Below are positions 35,113-45,181 of a DNA stretch of 64,000 bases, one piece after another. The translations under genes and the position numbers were made by a program. Position 1 is the stretch's first letter. Each line of letters starts with the position of its first letter. Below the pieces are notes generated by a model. The model saw nothing but the letters and a program-made list of their open reading frames with translations, searched no databases and had not been told where the DNA came from. This DNA is from Borrelia sp. A-FGy1 (GTDB lineage: Bacteria; Spirochaetota; Spirochaetia; Borreliales; Borreliaceae): contig NZ_CP043682.1 of NCBI RefSeq assembly GCF_014084025.1, positions 186,001 to 250,000 of the forward strand, written 5' to 3'.

Positions 35113-36650
35113 ATACAGTTCAAATAAACAAACTGTTAAATAAAATATCATTTTTCATAATAAAATTAATTTCTTATGCGTTAATAGCACTATTAATTTT
35201 TTTAATATCCTACATATTATACAATTCACTATTTTTTTCAGTTAAAAAACAAACATTATTTTTAAATGAAAAAAAACATTTTCTACCATTAACACTTAAG
35301 AACCAAAAAATAAAAATTGCCTTTATTATAAATAAAAGCATTAAAATAGATGAACTCACTACTAAAGACATATATAACATATATAATAATAAAATTTCTC
35401 ATTGGGGAAGCATATCCGATCAAGTCATAGATATAGTTCCAATTGCAAGTTTAAAATCAAATTTATCCAGTAAAGTTATACTAACAACCTTTATAAAAAA
35501 TAATGAATTTAACAACAGATATGTAAAAGTAAAAGAATCAACTGAAGAAATGATAAAAACCGTCAATAAAACTGTGGGAGCTATTGGCTATCTAACAAAA
35601 GAAGAACTCGAAGATTTAAATTTCAAAAAATATCCAGAAATTAAATCTATAAAAATTAAATCTATGTCTATTTTAGTAGGGAAAAAAACATTACAAAAGA
35701 GCGAAAATGAGATTATTAATGCACTGAGCCTAGAAATGACTGAAAAGCTGCTCATAGGAAAGAAAAAATGGAATGAGTTAATATTTAAAAATATTAACTC
35801 ATATATTATAAAACACTCAGCTTATAATCCTAATATAATAAAAGAAGTAGAAGAAAAAGAAGGTACCATTGCAGTTGTACCTTGGCACTCTTTTTACAAA
35901 AGCAATCCTCCCTTTCTTAAACTTTATTACACAAAAAAAAGCATGCCTTTAAACCTAAATTTTATATTATCTACCCCGAGAAATTCTGGCGCATATGGGG
36001 GCATATCTTATTTAATCATTAATACCTTTTATGTAATATTATTAACAGCAGTAATTTCAATTTTCATAGGAATTGGCACAGGAATAATGCTTGCAGAATA
36101 CACTTCAAGCAAAATATTTTACAAAACAATATCCATGAGCGTAGAAATTTTATCATCAATCCCTGCAATAATTTTCGGACTTTTTGGACTCATATTTTTT
36201 GTCCCAATACTTGGCATGGGAATATTTTCTGGTGCTATAACAAGCTCATTAATGATACTACCAATGATTATTAAAACAACCGAAGAAGCATTTAAGTCAA
36301 TTCCCAAATCATATAAATATGCTTCTTTTGCTCTGGGGGCAAACAAAACAGAAACTATACTCAAAATTCTATTACCTGCATCCAGTCCCGGCATTTTAAC
36401 AGGAATAGTTCTTGCAATAGGACGTGCACTTGGCGAGACAGCTGTACTTCTATTCACAATGGGAACAAATTTAGGATTAGCAGAAACTTTAAATGAACCC
36501 GCAAGAAGCTTAACAGTACATTTATTGTTATTATTTCAAGAAGGACACTTAGACAAAGGGTTTGGAACGGCATCAATACTTATTATAATGATACTTTTAA
36601 TAAACTTGACATCAAAATTTTTAATTAATAAATTATATAGGATTAAATAA
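35109..36650 (+). CDS. pstA: PstA permease with a PstS-like extracytoplasmic insert
   Basis: 513 residues, far longer than a usual PstA (about 280-300). After the first membrane helix (residues 15-40) comes an insert of about 240 residues; parts such as DELTTKDIYNIYNNKISHWG, IDIVPI and VGAIGYL copy the layout of the neighbouring PstS (LANILNGTIKNWKQ, INLI, SIGYISF). The permease core follows from about residue 298 (YLIINTFYVILLTA, ALGANKTETILKILLPASSPG, IGRALGETAVLLF). GTG start overlapping the pstC stop. The insert may be a tethered substrate-binding domain (inference). Confidence 0.88.
   Translation: MNTVQINKLLNKISFFIIKLISYALIALLIFLISYILYNSLFFSVKKQTLFLNEKKHFLPLTLKNQKIKIAFIINKSIKIDELTTKDIYNIYNNKISHWGSISDQVIDIVPIASLKSNLSSKVILTTFIKNNEFNNRYVKVKESTEEMIKTVNKTVGAIGYLTKEELEDLNFKKYPEIKSIKIKSMSILVGKKTLQKSENEIINALSLEMTEKLLIGKKKWNELIFKNINSYIIKHSAYNPNIIKEVEEKEGTIAVVPWHSFYKSNPPFLKLYYTKKSMPLNLNFILSTPRNSGAYGGISYLIINTFYVILLTAVISIFIGIGTGIMLAEYTSSKIFYKTISMSVEILSSIPAIIFGLFGLIFFVPILGMGIFSGAITSSLMILPMIIKTTEEAFKSIPKSYKYASFALGANKTETILKILLPASSPGILTGIVLAIGRALGETAVLLFTMGTNLGLAETLNEPARSLTVHLLLLFQEGHLDKGFGTASILIIMILLINLTSKFLINKLYRIK
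35773..35802. repeat. 14-bp inverted repeat inside pstA
   Basis: ATGAGTTAATATTT (35773-35786) and AAATATTAACTCAT (35789-35802) separated by two bases; in RNA the usable stem is about 12 bp with a small loop. It lies in the PstS-like insert of pstA. Confidence 0.8.
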
Positions 36651-37415
36651 ATGAATAAAGATAAAGCAATCATTAAAACAGAAAATTTAAGCTTATTTTA
36701 TACAGACTTTAAAGCATTAAATAACATTAACATATCTATACTAAGAAATAGCATTACAGCATTAATAGGCCCATCTGGCTGTGGAAAATCAACATTCCTT
36801 AGAACACTTAACAGAATGAACGACCTTGTGGAAGGTGTTAAAATAGAAGGAAAAGTAATATATGAAGATAAGAGTATTTACTCAAATAATTTTGATGTTC
36901 TTGAACTTAGAAGAAAAATAGGTATGGTTTTCCAAACTCCCAATCCATTTTTAATGTCTGTTTATGACAATATAAGTTATGGACCAAAAATTCACGGAAT
37001 TAAAGACAAAAAAAAACTTGATGAAATAGTTGAAAAATCTTTAATAAAGTCTGCACTTTGGAATGAAGTAAAAGATAAGCTTAACATAAACGCTCTAAGT
37101 CTTTCAGGAGGACAGCAACAAAGACTGTGCATTGCAAGAACTCTTGCAATTGAACCAAATGTAATATTAATGGATGAACCTACTTCTGCTCTTGATCCAA
37201 TATCAACAGGGAAAATCGAAGAGTTAATAATTAATTTAAAAGAAAGCTATACTATTATAATAGTTACTCACAATATGCAACAAGCTGGAAGAATATCTGA
37301 TCGAACTGCTTTTTTCCTTAACGGATACATAGAAGAAGAAAGCCCAACAGATGAATTATTCTTCAATCCTAAAAATATTAAGACCGAAGAATATATCACT
37401 GGCAAATTCGGTTAA
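36651..37415 (+). CDS. pstB: Phosphate ABC transporter ATPase PstB
   Basis: 254 residues, normal length. Walker [10 protein letters not shown] (residues 40-48), Q-loop [12 protein letters not shown] signature LSGGQQQR, Walker [14 protein letters not shown] and the switch His in [10 protein letters not shown] are all present, and the [11 protein letters not shown] start is typical of PstB. Energises phosphate uptake by PstSCA. It follows pstA immediately. No phoU follows; the next gene is the convergent ZIP transporter two bases away. Confidence 0.97.
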   Translation: MNKDKAIIKTENLSLFYTDFKALNNINISILRNSITALIGPSGCGKSTFLRTLNRMNDLVEGVKIEGKVIYEDKSIYSNNFDVLELRRKIGMVFQTPNPFLMSVYDNISYGPKIHGIKDKKKLDEIVEKSLIKSALWNEVKDKLNINALSLSGGQQQRLCIARTLAIEPNVILMDEPTSALDPISTGKIEELIINLKESYTIIIVTHNMQQAGRISDRTAFFLNGYIEEESPTDELFFNPKNIKTEEYITGKFG

Positions 37416-37417
37416 TT

Positions 37418-38239
37418 TTAACCCAAAGAAACATCAAGAAACATCATTAAAGTAAACCCAATAATTCCAAATATAGTTGGTACCTTACTATCAATATCCT
37501 TTCTTTTAGACTCAGGTATTAATTGCTCAATTGAGACATAAATCATTGCCCCTGCTGAGAAAGATAAAGCAAATGGTAAAATTCTAGTAAAAGTATAAAC
37601 TGCATAAGCTCCTAAAACCCCCCCCAAAATTTCAACCAAGCCTGACATCTGACCATAATTAAAACATTTCCATAAAGGAACATTTCCTCGTCTTAAAGGC
37701 AAAGAAATAGCTGCACCTTCTGGCATATTTTGAATACCAATTCCTAATGTAAGTATTATAGCTCCAACCAAAGTATGTATATCAGGAGTAGAAACCAAAG
37801 CTCCAAAAGCAACACCAACAGCAAGTCCTTCTGGAAAATTATGCAAAGTAACAGCCGTAAAAAGCAAAAAATCTTTTTTACCATGTCTTGTTAAATCTTC
37901 ATCAATAAATGTGAGCTTATCAAGATCTGGAACAAATACATCAACAGCATATATAAAAAAAGCCCCCAAAAGGAATCCAAAAACAGCCGGTATCCATGGA
38001 GTATAGCCAAGCTCTTCAGCTCTCTCTATTGCAGGCTGAATAAGTGAGAAAAAACTAGCAGCAATCATAATACCTGCTGAAAATCCAAGCATAGCATCCA
38101 TTATTTTATTATTTACCCTTCTGAAAAAAAAGACAGCTGCCGCTCCAAAAGCTGTCGTAAACCAAGTAAATGTAGAACCTAAAAACCCTAAAAAAACAGG
38201 ATGCAATGTCAATAAATATTCCCCAAAACGTTCAAACAT
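37418..38239 (-). CDS. zupT: ZIP-family metal transporter (GufA/ZupT type)
   Basis: 273 residues with about eight membrane helices. Metal-binding helices HNFPEGLAVGVAFGALVS (near residue 128) and NMPEGAAISLPLRRG (near 171) carry the H-N-x-P-E-G and N-x-P-E-G motifs of GufA-like ZIPs, which import Zn, Mn or other divalent metals. Mn is important to Borrelia, but the substrate cannot be read from sequence. ATG is preceded by GGAGGATACTTT. Previously called gufA in spirochaetes. Convergent with pstB. Confidence 0.9.
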   Translation of the reverse strand: MFERFGEYLLTLHPVFLGFLGSTFTWFTTAFGAAAVFFFRRVNNKIMDAMLGFSAGIMIAASFFSLIQPAIERAEELGYTPWIPAVFGFLLGAFFIYAVDVFVPDLDKLTFIDEDLTRHGKKDFLLFTAVTLHNFPEGLAVGVAFGALVSTPDIHTLVGAIILTLGIGIQNMPEGAAISLPLRRGNVPLWKCFNYGQMSGLVEILGGVLGAYAVYTFTRILPFALSFSAGAMIYVSIEQLIPESKRKDIDSKVPTIFGIIGFTLMMFLDVSLG

Positions 38240-38293
38240 AAAGTATCCTCCTAAATTTTATTAATTATCAATAAATTAATTACCATTTATTAA

Positions 38294-40072
38294 TTAAAGC
38301 AAAACTGCTCTTATTCTTCTTACTCCAGAAGAAGAAGCTTGTTCTTTTTGTATTTTAAAAGTACCAAGCTCACTAGTATTCTTAACATGAGGACCACCAC
38401 AAACTTCAATTGAAAACCCATCTATCTCATAAACACTCACAATATCGTCATATTTTTCACCAAAGAGAGCTATAGCACCCCTAGCAATAGCATCATCTAA
38501 GCTCATTATAGATTTTTCCACGGACAATGCATTCTTTATTTGTAAGTTGACAATATCCTCAACCCTTTTTATCTCATCATCTGTCATTCTATGAGGATGG
38601 CTAAAATCAAATCTCAATCTTTCTTTTGTAATATTACTTCCCTTTTGCCTTACATGTTCACCCAATACTAATTTAAGAGACTTATGCAGTAAATGAGTAG
38701 CTGTATGTAACTTAATGGTTTCATATGTACAATCAGCAAGCCCTCCTTTAAAAACTTTATCACCTCCCTTCTTAGAAATCTCTTGATGCTTTCTAAAATG
38801 TTCTTCAAATCCTATTTTATCCACACTAAACCCATGTTCAGATGCAAGTTCTTCTGTTATTTCATAAGGGAACCCATAAGTATCATAAAGCTTAAAAGAA
38901 AACTCACCTGGAATTTCCTTTGATAATAATTTTTGAGTCAGTTTAACAAATTCTTGCTCACCATGACGCAAGGTTTTAAAAAATTTTTCTTCCTCTTTAC
39001 GAAGCTCATTCTTAATGAAACACTTTTTCTCTGTTAATTCTTTATAAAAAGATTTATAAATTCCATCAACAGAATCAACAAGATCTGCTAAAAAATGAGA
39101 CTCTATACCAATTTTTTTTGCATATCTAATAGCCCTTCTAATAATTCTTCTTAAAACATAGCCTTGTCCCACATTAGAAGGAAGAACTGCAAAACTATCA
39201 GCTAAAATAAAGCAACTTGCCTTAATATGATCTGCAATTATTCGAATGGCCCTATCATCAGCTAAATTTCGCCCATATATTCTGCCAGAAGCTTGCTCAA
39301 TTTTTTTTATTATGGGTTCAAAAGCCTCTGTATCATAAACTGAAGATTTTCCTTGCAAAAACGTAATAGTTCTCTCGACTCCCATGCCTGTATCCACACA
39401 CTTTCGAGATAGTTCTTCATAATATCCATTCTCATCTTTCCTATATTGTATAAATACATTGTTCCAAATTTCGAAATATTTACCACAAGAACATGTAATA
39501 TCGCATTTACTAGAACACTTATCTATTCCTGTATCAACAAATATTTCAGTATCTGGACCACAAGGACCTACATTACCAACAGGACCCCAAAAATTATGCT
39601 CCCTTGATAGATAAAATATCCTATTACAAGGTATTCCAAGGCTTTCCCATACACTAGCTGTCTCTGTATCCTTAGGAATGTTCTCGTCTCCCTCAAAAAC
39701 ACTAACATAAAGCTTATCTTTTGAAATATTTAAGTAACTAGACGAAGTCAAAAATTCAAAACTATATTTTATAGAAAGCTCTTTAAAATAATTACCAAGA
39801 GACCAATTCCCCAACATCTCAAAAAAAGTTAAATGACTAAAATCTCCAACCTTATCAATATCTCCTGTCCTCAAACATTTCTGAACATCCACTAACATAT
39901 CTCCAAGTGGATGCATCTCTCCAAGAAGATAAGAAACAAGAGGTTGCATGCCAGCTGTATTAAAAAGTACAGTAGAATCATTATCAGGTATTAAAGACTT
40001 ACCCGATATTTCACAATGCCCCTTACTCTCAAAAAATTCTATATACTTTCTACGCAGATCATCAAGTTTCAC
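38294..40072 (-). CDS. alaS: Alanine--tRNA ligase, short form lacking the C-terminal C-Ala domain
   Basis: 592 residues against roughly 870 for most bacterial AlaRS. The catalytic domain is complete (FESKGHCEISGKSLIPDNDS by position 14-33, FEMLGNWSLGNYF, GMGVERT), as is the editing domain zinc site with HTATHLLH (near 454) and CGGPH (near 556). The coiled linker and C-Ala domain after the editing domain are absent; I recall the same short form in Borrelia generally. Start is GTG, sharing its G with the fliG stop TAG, so the two are coupled. Confidence 0.94.
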   Translation of the reverse strand: MKLDDLRRKYIEFFESKGHCEISGKSLIPDNDSTVLFNTAGMQPLVSYLLGEMHPLGDMLVDVQKCLRTGDIDKVGDFSHLTFFEMLGNWSLGNYFKELSIKYSFEFLTSSSYLNISKDKLYVSVFEGDENIPKDTETASVWESLGIPCNRIFYLSREHNFWGPVGNVGPCGPDTEIFVDTGIDKCSSKCDITCSCGKYFEIWNNVFIQYRKDENGYYEELSRKCVDTGMGVERTITFLQGKSSVYDTEAFEPIIKKIEQASGRIYGRNLADDRAIRIIADHIKASCFILADSFAVLPSNVGQGYVLRRIIRRAIRYAKKIGIESHFLADLVDSVDGIYKSFYKELTEKKCFIKNELRKEEEKFFKTLRHGEQEFVKLTQKLLSKEIPGEFSFKLYDTYGFPYEITEELASEHGFSVDKIGFEEHFRKHQEISKKGGDKVFKGGLADCTYETIKLHTATHLLHKSLKLVLGEHVRQKGSNITKERLRFDFSHPHRMTDDEIKRVEDIVNLQIKNALSVEKSIMSLDDAIARGAIALFGEKYDDIVSVYEIDGFSIEVCGGPHVKNTSELGTFKIQKEQASSSGVRRIRAVLL

Positions 40073-41301
40073 TAAACAAACTCCTCGTTCTTTCTATATA
40101 TTATTATTTCTCCCTTTAAAGTCAACTCTTTAATATAACTGATAAAGGATGTTGTCATTTGTTTTATCTCATTCTTATTGAGTTTTCCTAAAAAATTTTC
40201 TTCTTCTAAGATAATTTCTTTACGCCTCTTTGATACATTTAAAAGAATCTTATTTCTAATCTCATCATTTTTATCCTTAATAATCATTGCAATATTTTTA
40301 TCTGTAAATTCTCTTAAAATATTATGCATATCATTATCCATAATTCTCAATATTACATCAATATCAAATATCTTCTCTTTAATCTCACCATCTTTAATAG
40401 GATTAAATGCTTTCATGTTAATGCTCTTTAAAAGATTTTTCTCATCTTCAGAATCCATATAACTCAAAATATCAACCAATATCTTAGAACCATCTAGTTT
40501 TTCAGTCTTAAGTCTACCTTGCATTTCAAACCTACTTTTAAGTCTATTAGAAATAGTCTCAACCATATCCATATTGAATTGTCTTGGCTTAGCAAGTTCT
40601 TTAATAAATTGTTTTTTCGCTTGTTCATCTAACATAGAAAAAATATACTTTTTCTGTTCTTTAGATAAGTAATTATATATTATGAGTAGAGTCTTCACAT
40701 TTTCAACCCCAATTAAAAACCAAAGTTGTTCATTTTCAACATCAGACAAATAATCAAAAGGCAAGAAAGGATCAACGCCTGTAATTTTTTTGTAAATCTC
40801 TTTTGCTTTTGATTTACTTAAAGATTTATTTAATAAATCATATGTAAATTTATTATCAATCTTTAAAAATTTAGTTTCATATCTGACCAACTCTTCAAAT
40901 TCTTTAATAATTTTCTTCTTGTCCTCAGGAGTAACATACTTAATTTCTGCAATTTCCTTAATAATTGAAATTATATGAGCATCATCAAGCTCAGATATAA
41001 TCTCTGATGCCTTTTCAAGACCAATAGCTAAAAAATACTTTGCTATTTTTGTAATCTTATTTTCTTTACGAATAAACCCTAACTTTTCAATTCTACCTCC
41101 CCTAGAAACACTAGAGGCCTGCTCTCTCTCCAAAAACACACTCCTATCTCTCTTAATAAGATTGACCCAAGTTTTAAGTATTGATCCTTGCATTTCAGTC
41201 CCAGTCACCTTATTACTTAAATCTCCTTCATCAATCTTATTAAGAGAAATAGCTCCTAACTTTTTCACACTTTGATATTTAGAAAGTCTAGGGTCCTGCA
41301 T
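40072..41301 (-). CDS. fliG1: Flagellar motor switch protein FliG (FliG1-type paralogue)
   Basis: 409 residues from ATG 41301, which follows GAGGGGGTCT. Armadillo/FliG domains are visible: KITKIAKYFLAIGLEKASEI, PFLPFDYLSDVENEQLWFLI, IIYNYLSKEQKKYIFSML and a C-terminal domain with MDNDMHNILREFTDKN. Borrelia has two fliG genes; the one in this alaS-pgl setting is FliG1, reported to sit at one cell pole and to be needed for motility in only part of the cell, while FliG2 lies in the flagellar operon. Longer than typical FliG (about 335) with an N-terminal extension. Confidence 0.85.
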   Translation of the reverse strand: MQDPRLSKYQSVKKLGAISLNKIDEGDLSNKVTGTEMQGSILKTWVNLIKRDRSVFLEREQASSVSRGGRIEKLGFIRKENKITKIAKYFLAIGLEKASEIISELDDAHIISIIKEIAEIKYVTPEDKKKIIKEFEELVRYETKFLKIDNKFTYDLLNKSLSKSKAKEIYKKITGVDPFLPFDYLSDVENEQLWFLIGVENVKTLLIIYNYLSKEQKKYIFSMLDEQAKKQFIKELAKPRQFNMDMVETISNRLKSRFEMQGRLKTEKLDGSKILVDILSYMDSEDEKNLLKSINMKAFNPIKDGEIKEKIFDIDVILRIMDNDMHNILREFTDKNIAMIIKDKNDEIRNKILLNVSKRRKEIILEEENFLGKLNKNEIKQMTTSFISYIKELTLKGEIIIYRKNEEFV

Positions 41302-41989
41302 AGACCCCCTCAATATTTGTAAGAACTAATAAACTAGAAAATACATCAAAAATCTTTGCCGGACATTCCCTCAAAGATATTTCTGAATTTAAAAAATTTT
41401 CTAAAGCAGCTTTCTTTTCATCCCCCATAAAAAGCAGAACACAAGACTTAGATAGCTTCAAAGATTTAGGAGTTAAACTTATCCTTTTATAAGGAAGTTT
41501 TGGAGCATCATATTCATACTGATATCCTTCCATCTCAGAAAACAAAAGTTTTTTTGAAGGAAAAAGAGAGGCAATATGTCCATCCTCACCAACAGAAATA
41601 ATACTAATGTCTAATCTCGTAAATCTAGAATGAAATTCAATATTATAACTATGAATAGAAGACACTTCATCAAACTCATTGTAAATAAATGGATGCAGAT
41701 TAGAACTATAGATTAAATTTTTTTTTATCATTCTAGAAAAAAAACCCTCACTTAACCACTTAAAATTACTATCATTGCTATTTAAATCAACACATCTCTC
41801 ATCCACTAAAAAAAAATGAGATTTTCTAAGAGAGTAATTATTTTCTTCAAAAACATTTAGAAAAGAAATAATATTGCGTCCGCCACAAATTCCAATACTA
41901 GTAAAATCATCTTGATTAACATTATTCAAAAAAAAATCAAAAAATCTCTTTTTTAAATCACTTTCTTTATTAGAATATAAAAATTCCAT
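41288..41989 (-). CDS. pgl: 6-phosphogluconolactonase
   Basis: 233 residues. Family segments: SIGICGGRN, HFFLVDERCVDLNSNDSNFK, ISIISVGEDGHIASLFP and RISLTPKSLKLSKS, matching the glucosamine-6-P isomerase/6-phosphogluconolactonase group and its Pgl branch (GxDGHxASLFP). It hydrolyses 6-phosphogluconolactone in the oxidative pentose phosphate pathway, a source of NADPH. AAAGGAAGGATA precedes the ATG. The end overlaps fliG1 by 14 bp. Confidence 0.93.
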   Translation of the reverse strand: MEFLYSNKESDLKKRFFDFFLNNVNQDDFTSIGICGGRNIISFLNVFEENNYSLRKSHFFLVDERCVDLNSNDSNFKWLSEGFFSRMIKKNLIYSSNLHPFIYNEFDEVSSIHSYNIEFHSRFTRLDISIISVGEDGHIASLFPSKKLLFSEMEGYQYEYDAPKLPYKRISLTPKSLKLSKSCVLLFMGDEKKAALENFLNSEISLRECPAKIFDVFSSLLVLTNIEGVYAGP

Positions 41990-42009
41990 TATCCTTCCTT
42001 TAATATATC

Positions 42010-42696
42010 TTAATCTACATAGTAAGAAACTGTAGTAACAACTCTTAATATCTTCTTTGAGTAAAGCTCATGATTCCCTAAGCTTCTATCAACTGGAAGA
42101 AATTCAAAGTATCCTTGATTTGCATTTTTAATTTTTCCCAAAGTAGCACCTGAATTATTTGCAAACTCCAAAGCTGCTAATTTAGCATTTTTAACGGAAT
42201 CCGCTAACATCTCAGGCTTAACATCATTAATTTTATCAAAATAATAATTTGGGCCTATATTACTAGTTAAAAGAACTCCCTTATTATAAAGCTTAATAAT
42301 ATTATTACTTGCTTGTTCCATCTTATCAATATCTTTAGTATAAACATTTAAAGACACATAAGCACTATACTTATAAAGAGTTCCTTGATAATTTCCAATA
42401 TTAAAATTCATAGACGCAATTTTTATATCATTTTCACTAAATCCATAACTAACAAAAAACTCTCTTACTGCCATCAAATTCGCATTATTTAATCTATTAA
42501 TTTCATTTACAGTATTACCAACTAACTCATACTGTAAATTCCAACTTGAAGAATTTGATATAACTTCTCTTTCACTTAAACCTTTAACAGTGATATAATC
42601 CTTATTCTTAGTCCCAACATTTTTTATGCCATTAGATATGATGAATGATGATAACAAAAATATTAACGATGATAATAAAACTAATACCCTAAGCAT
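42010..42696 (-). CDS. SIMPL-domain (DUF541) exported protein
   Basis: 228 residues from ATG 42696; an upstream in-frame GTG (42726) is disfavoured because the AGGAGG lies after it, 13 bases before the chosen ATG. An N-terminal hydrophobic signal/anchor (residues 3-20) precedes a SIMPL domain: ITVKGLSEREVISNSSSWNL, IKIASMNFNI and YFEFLPVD. Homologues (BP26/OMP28, YggE) are periplasmic and associated with oxidative stress, but their biochemistry is unclear. Upstream of pgl by 20 bp, divergent from dus. Confidence 0.85.
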   Translation of the reverse strand: MLRVLVLLSSLIFLLSSFIISNGIKNVGTKNKDYITVKGLSEREVISNSSSWNLQYELVGNTVNEINRLNNANLMAVREFFVSYGFSENDIKIASMNFNIGNYQGTLYKYSAYVSLNVYTKDIDKMEQASNNIIKLYNKGVLLTSNIGPNYYFDKINDVKPEMLADSVKNAKLAALEFANNSGATLGKIKNANQGYFEFLPVDRSLGNHELYSKKILRVVTTVSYYVD

Positions 42697-42771
42697 TGCT
42701 ATAACTTTTCCTCCTAAATCTTTCACAAAACAAATTGTTAAATTAAGAAATTTATTTTAACATATTATGTA

Positions 42772-43779
42772 ATGTTAATAAAACGAAAAATATCAATAGC
42801 ACCAATGGTAAATATTACTGATGAACATTTTCGATATTTAATAAGGCTATTTTCAAAAAAAGTAACTCTATACACTCCCATGATTTTAGCGAAGTCAATC
42901 ATAATAGGCAATTTAAACAAGATAGTAAAGCAAATTCCTACCGATTCTCCAATTGCAATCCAAATAGCAACAAACTGCGAAAATGATGCTGCTAAAGCAA
43001 TAGAAATTCTTGAAAATAAATTCAATTTTGATGAATATAATCTTAACATTGGCTGTCCATCATCTCGAATACAAAATGCTAATTATGGAGCCTGTCTAAT
43101 GAAAACACCAACCCAAGTAGCAAAAATCCTAAAAGCTATGCAAAAAAATACAAATAAACCAGTTTCAATCAAACATAGAATAGGAATAAGGGATAACGAT
43201 AGAGAATATAGTGAGGAAACTTATACAGAACTCAAAAAATTTGTAAGAGAAATTGCATCATTCGAAATAAATAATTTCATTATCCATGCAAGAGTAGCAG
43301 TACTAAATGGATATTCTCCTAAATATAACAGAAATATTCCAAGTCTTAAACACGAATTTGTATATAAACTAAAGCAAGAATATAAAAACTTATTTATTGA
43401 AACAAACGGAGGAATTAATAACAACAAACATATAAAAGAACATTTATCATACGTAGATTCTATCATGATTGGAAGAGCTGCAGCAGAAAATCCTTATTTT
43501 ATTGCAAAAGCTTCAAGAGAATTCTTAAAAGAAAAAGAACAAATTCCAACAAGAAAAGTAATATTATCAAAAATGACAGAATATATTAAAGAACACAATG
43601 AATATTTTTCAATCAATACAGTACTAAAACATATAATGGGAATAATGTTTGCAAAAGAAGGTGCTGCCAAATTCCGACAAGCTCTAACAGCACCTTTTCC
43701 CAAAACCCTTAAAAATCATGAAATACTTCTAAAAGCAATTGAAAATTTAAAAGATAATATCCTACAATCTAATTCTTAG
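42772..43779 (+). CDS. dus: tRNA-dihydrouridine synthase
   Basis: 335 residues, FMN TIM-barrel. Key segments: [12 protein letters not shown] (FMN/phosphate region), [27 protein letters not shown] with the catalytic Cys (near residue 106), [16 protein letters not shown] and ETNGGINN. It reduces specific uridines of tRNA D loops. Most like DusA. The leader before ATG is short with no clear Shine-Dalgarno. The 3' end overlaps the convergent serS by 11 bp. Confidence 0.94.
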   Translation: MLIKRKISIAPMVNITDEHFRYLIRLFSKKVTLYTPMILAKSIIIGNLNKIVKQIPTDSPIAIQIATNCENDAAKAIEILENKFNFDEYNLNIGCPSSRIQNANYGACLMKTPTQVAKILKAMQKNTNKPVSIKHRIGIRDNDREYSEETYTELKKFVREIASFEINNFIIHARVAVLNGYSPKYNRNIPSLKHEFVYKLKQEYKNLFIETNGGINNNKHIKEHLSYVDSIMIGRAAAENPYFIAKASREFLKEKEQIPTRKVILSKMTEYIKEHNEYFSINTVLKHIMGIMFAKEGAAKFRQALTAPFPKTLKNHEILLKAIENLKDNILQSNS

Positions 43780-45043
43780 GTGATATATAATCAAAACCCG
43801 TATATTTAACCAAATTCTTGGGTATTCTAACACCTCCTTTTTCATCCTGAAAATTTTCAAGTATTGAAATAATAGCTCTTGTTGAAGCTATTGCTGTCCC
43901 ATTCACCATGTGCACAAATTTATTATGGCCTTCATCTTTATATCTAATCTTAAGTCTCCTTGACTGATAATCTGTACAGTTTGAAGTTGAAGTAACCTCA
44001 CCATATTCTCCTTTATCTCCTCTTCCCGGCATCCAAGCCTCAATATCATACTTTTTGTAAGCTGAAGCACCAAGATCAAAAGTGCAAACATTTAAAACTC
44101 TATATGGAATTTCAAGATCACTAAAAATTTCCTCTTCTAATGCTAAAAACTCATTATGAATACGATCAGACTCCTCACTTCTGCAAAAACAAAACATTTC
44201 AAGCTTACTAAATTGATGCACTCTATAAAGACCCTTAGAAAATTGTCCAGCTGCACCAGCTTCTTTCCTAAAACAATGAGAGAGACCTGCCATTTTTATT
44301 GGAGACTTAAGGTCAAGTATCGTATTATAATAATATCCGCCTAGAGTAATCTCAGCTGTACCAATAAGATATTTATCTGTATTCTCAATTTTATAAAAAT
44401 TACTTTCATTGCCACGAGGATTGAATCCAATCCCATCAACTACAAATTCCCTTACAACATCGGGTGTAATAAATAAATCAAACCCTTTAAGCTTAAGTTT
44501 ATTTAAAGCAAAATTAATCAGAGCAAGCTCCAAAAAAACACCCTCATTCTTAAGGTAATAAAACTTATTACCACTTACTTCACGTGCCTTTTCAAAATCA
44601 AAAAGACCCAAGCTAACTCCAATTTCTATATGATCTTTTGGCTTAAAATCAAACTCTGGAATAGTTCCCGAATACTTTATTATAACATTGCCTTCTTCGC
44701 TATTACTAACAGGTACATCAGGAGCAGAAATATTTGGAATTTTCTTGTGTTCAATTAAAAGCTTAGATGTTATATGCTCTAATTTCTCCTCTAAAGCCGT
44801 AATTTTTAGTTTTAATTCCTTTCCGCTTTCTATTAAAGATTGCCTAATAGAATCATTAACTTCTCCCTTCATAGAATTGGCATTTTCATTTCTAATAGCA
44901 CTCATCTCGCCTATCTTAGTAACAAGCTTTCTGCGTTCATCATCAAGAAGAATTAAAATGTCAATATCTAGTTTAAGACCTCTATCTTTAATATTTTTAC
45001 GAACAAGATCTACATTATCTCTTATAAACTTCAAATCAAGCAT
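43769..45043 (-). CDS. serS: Serine--tRNA ligase
   Basis: 424 residues, normal length. N-terminal coiled-coil arm (residues 25-105) that clasps the tRNA, then class II motif 2 [20 protein letters not shown] and motif 3 in the [20 protein letters not shown] stretch (residues about 382-401). ATG is preceded by GGGAGTTTCTTA. Charges tRNA-Ser in the cytosol. Convergent with dus. Confidence 0.97.
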   Translation of the reverse strand: MLDLKFIRDNVDLVRKNIKDRGLKLDIDILILLDDERRKLVTKIGEMSAIRNENANSMKGEVNDSIRQSLIESGKELKLKITALEEKLEHITSKLLIEHKKIPNISAPDVPVSNSEEGNVIIKYSGTIPEFDFKPKDHIEIGVSLGLFDFEKAREVSGNKFYYLKNEGVFLELALINFALNKLKLKGFDLFITPDVVREFVVDGIGFNPRGNESNFYKIENTDKYLIGTAEITLGGYYYNTILDLKSPIKMAGLSHCFRKEAGAAGQFSKGLYRVHQFSKLEMFCFCRSEESDRIHNEFLALEEEIFSDLEIPYRVLNVCTFDLGASAYKKYDIEAWMPGRGDKGEYGEVTSTSNCTDYQSRRLKIRYKDEGHNKFVHMVNGTAIASTRAIISILENFQDEKGGVRIPKNLVKYTGFDYISPKN

Positions 45044-45181
45044 TAAGAAACTCCCAAAATAGATTTAACTAAAACAAAAGACAATTTAAATTTAAAATAA
45101 TCTATATTAATTAGCATAAGAATTATTATATAATAATTTGAGAACAATAATAGATTAACTTTACAGGGAGAAAATTGCTTT

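Noticed and set aside
37410..37423. GGTTAA-TT-TTAACC palindrome between convergent pstB and zupT as a bidirectional terminator
   Set aside because: Only a 6-bp stem with a two-base loop and no flanking U-tract; it may simply follow from the two stop codons.
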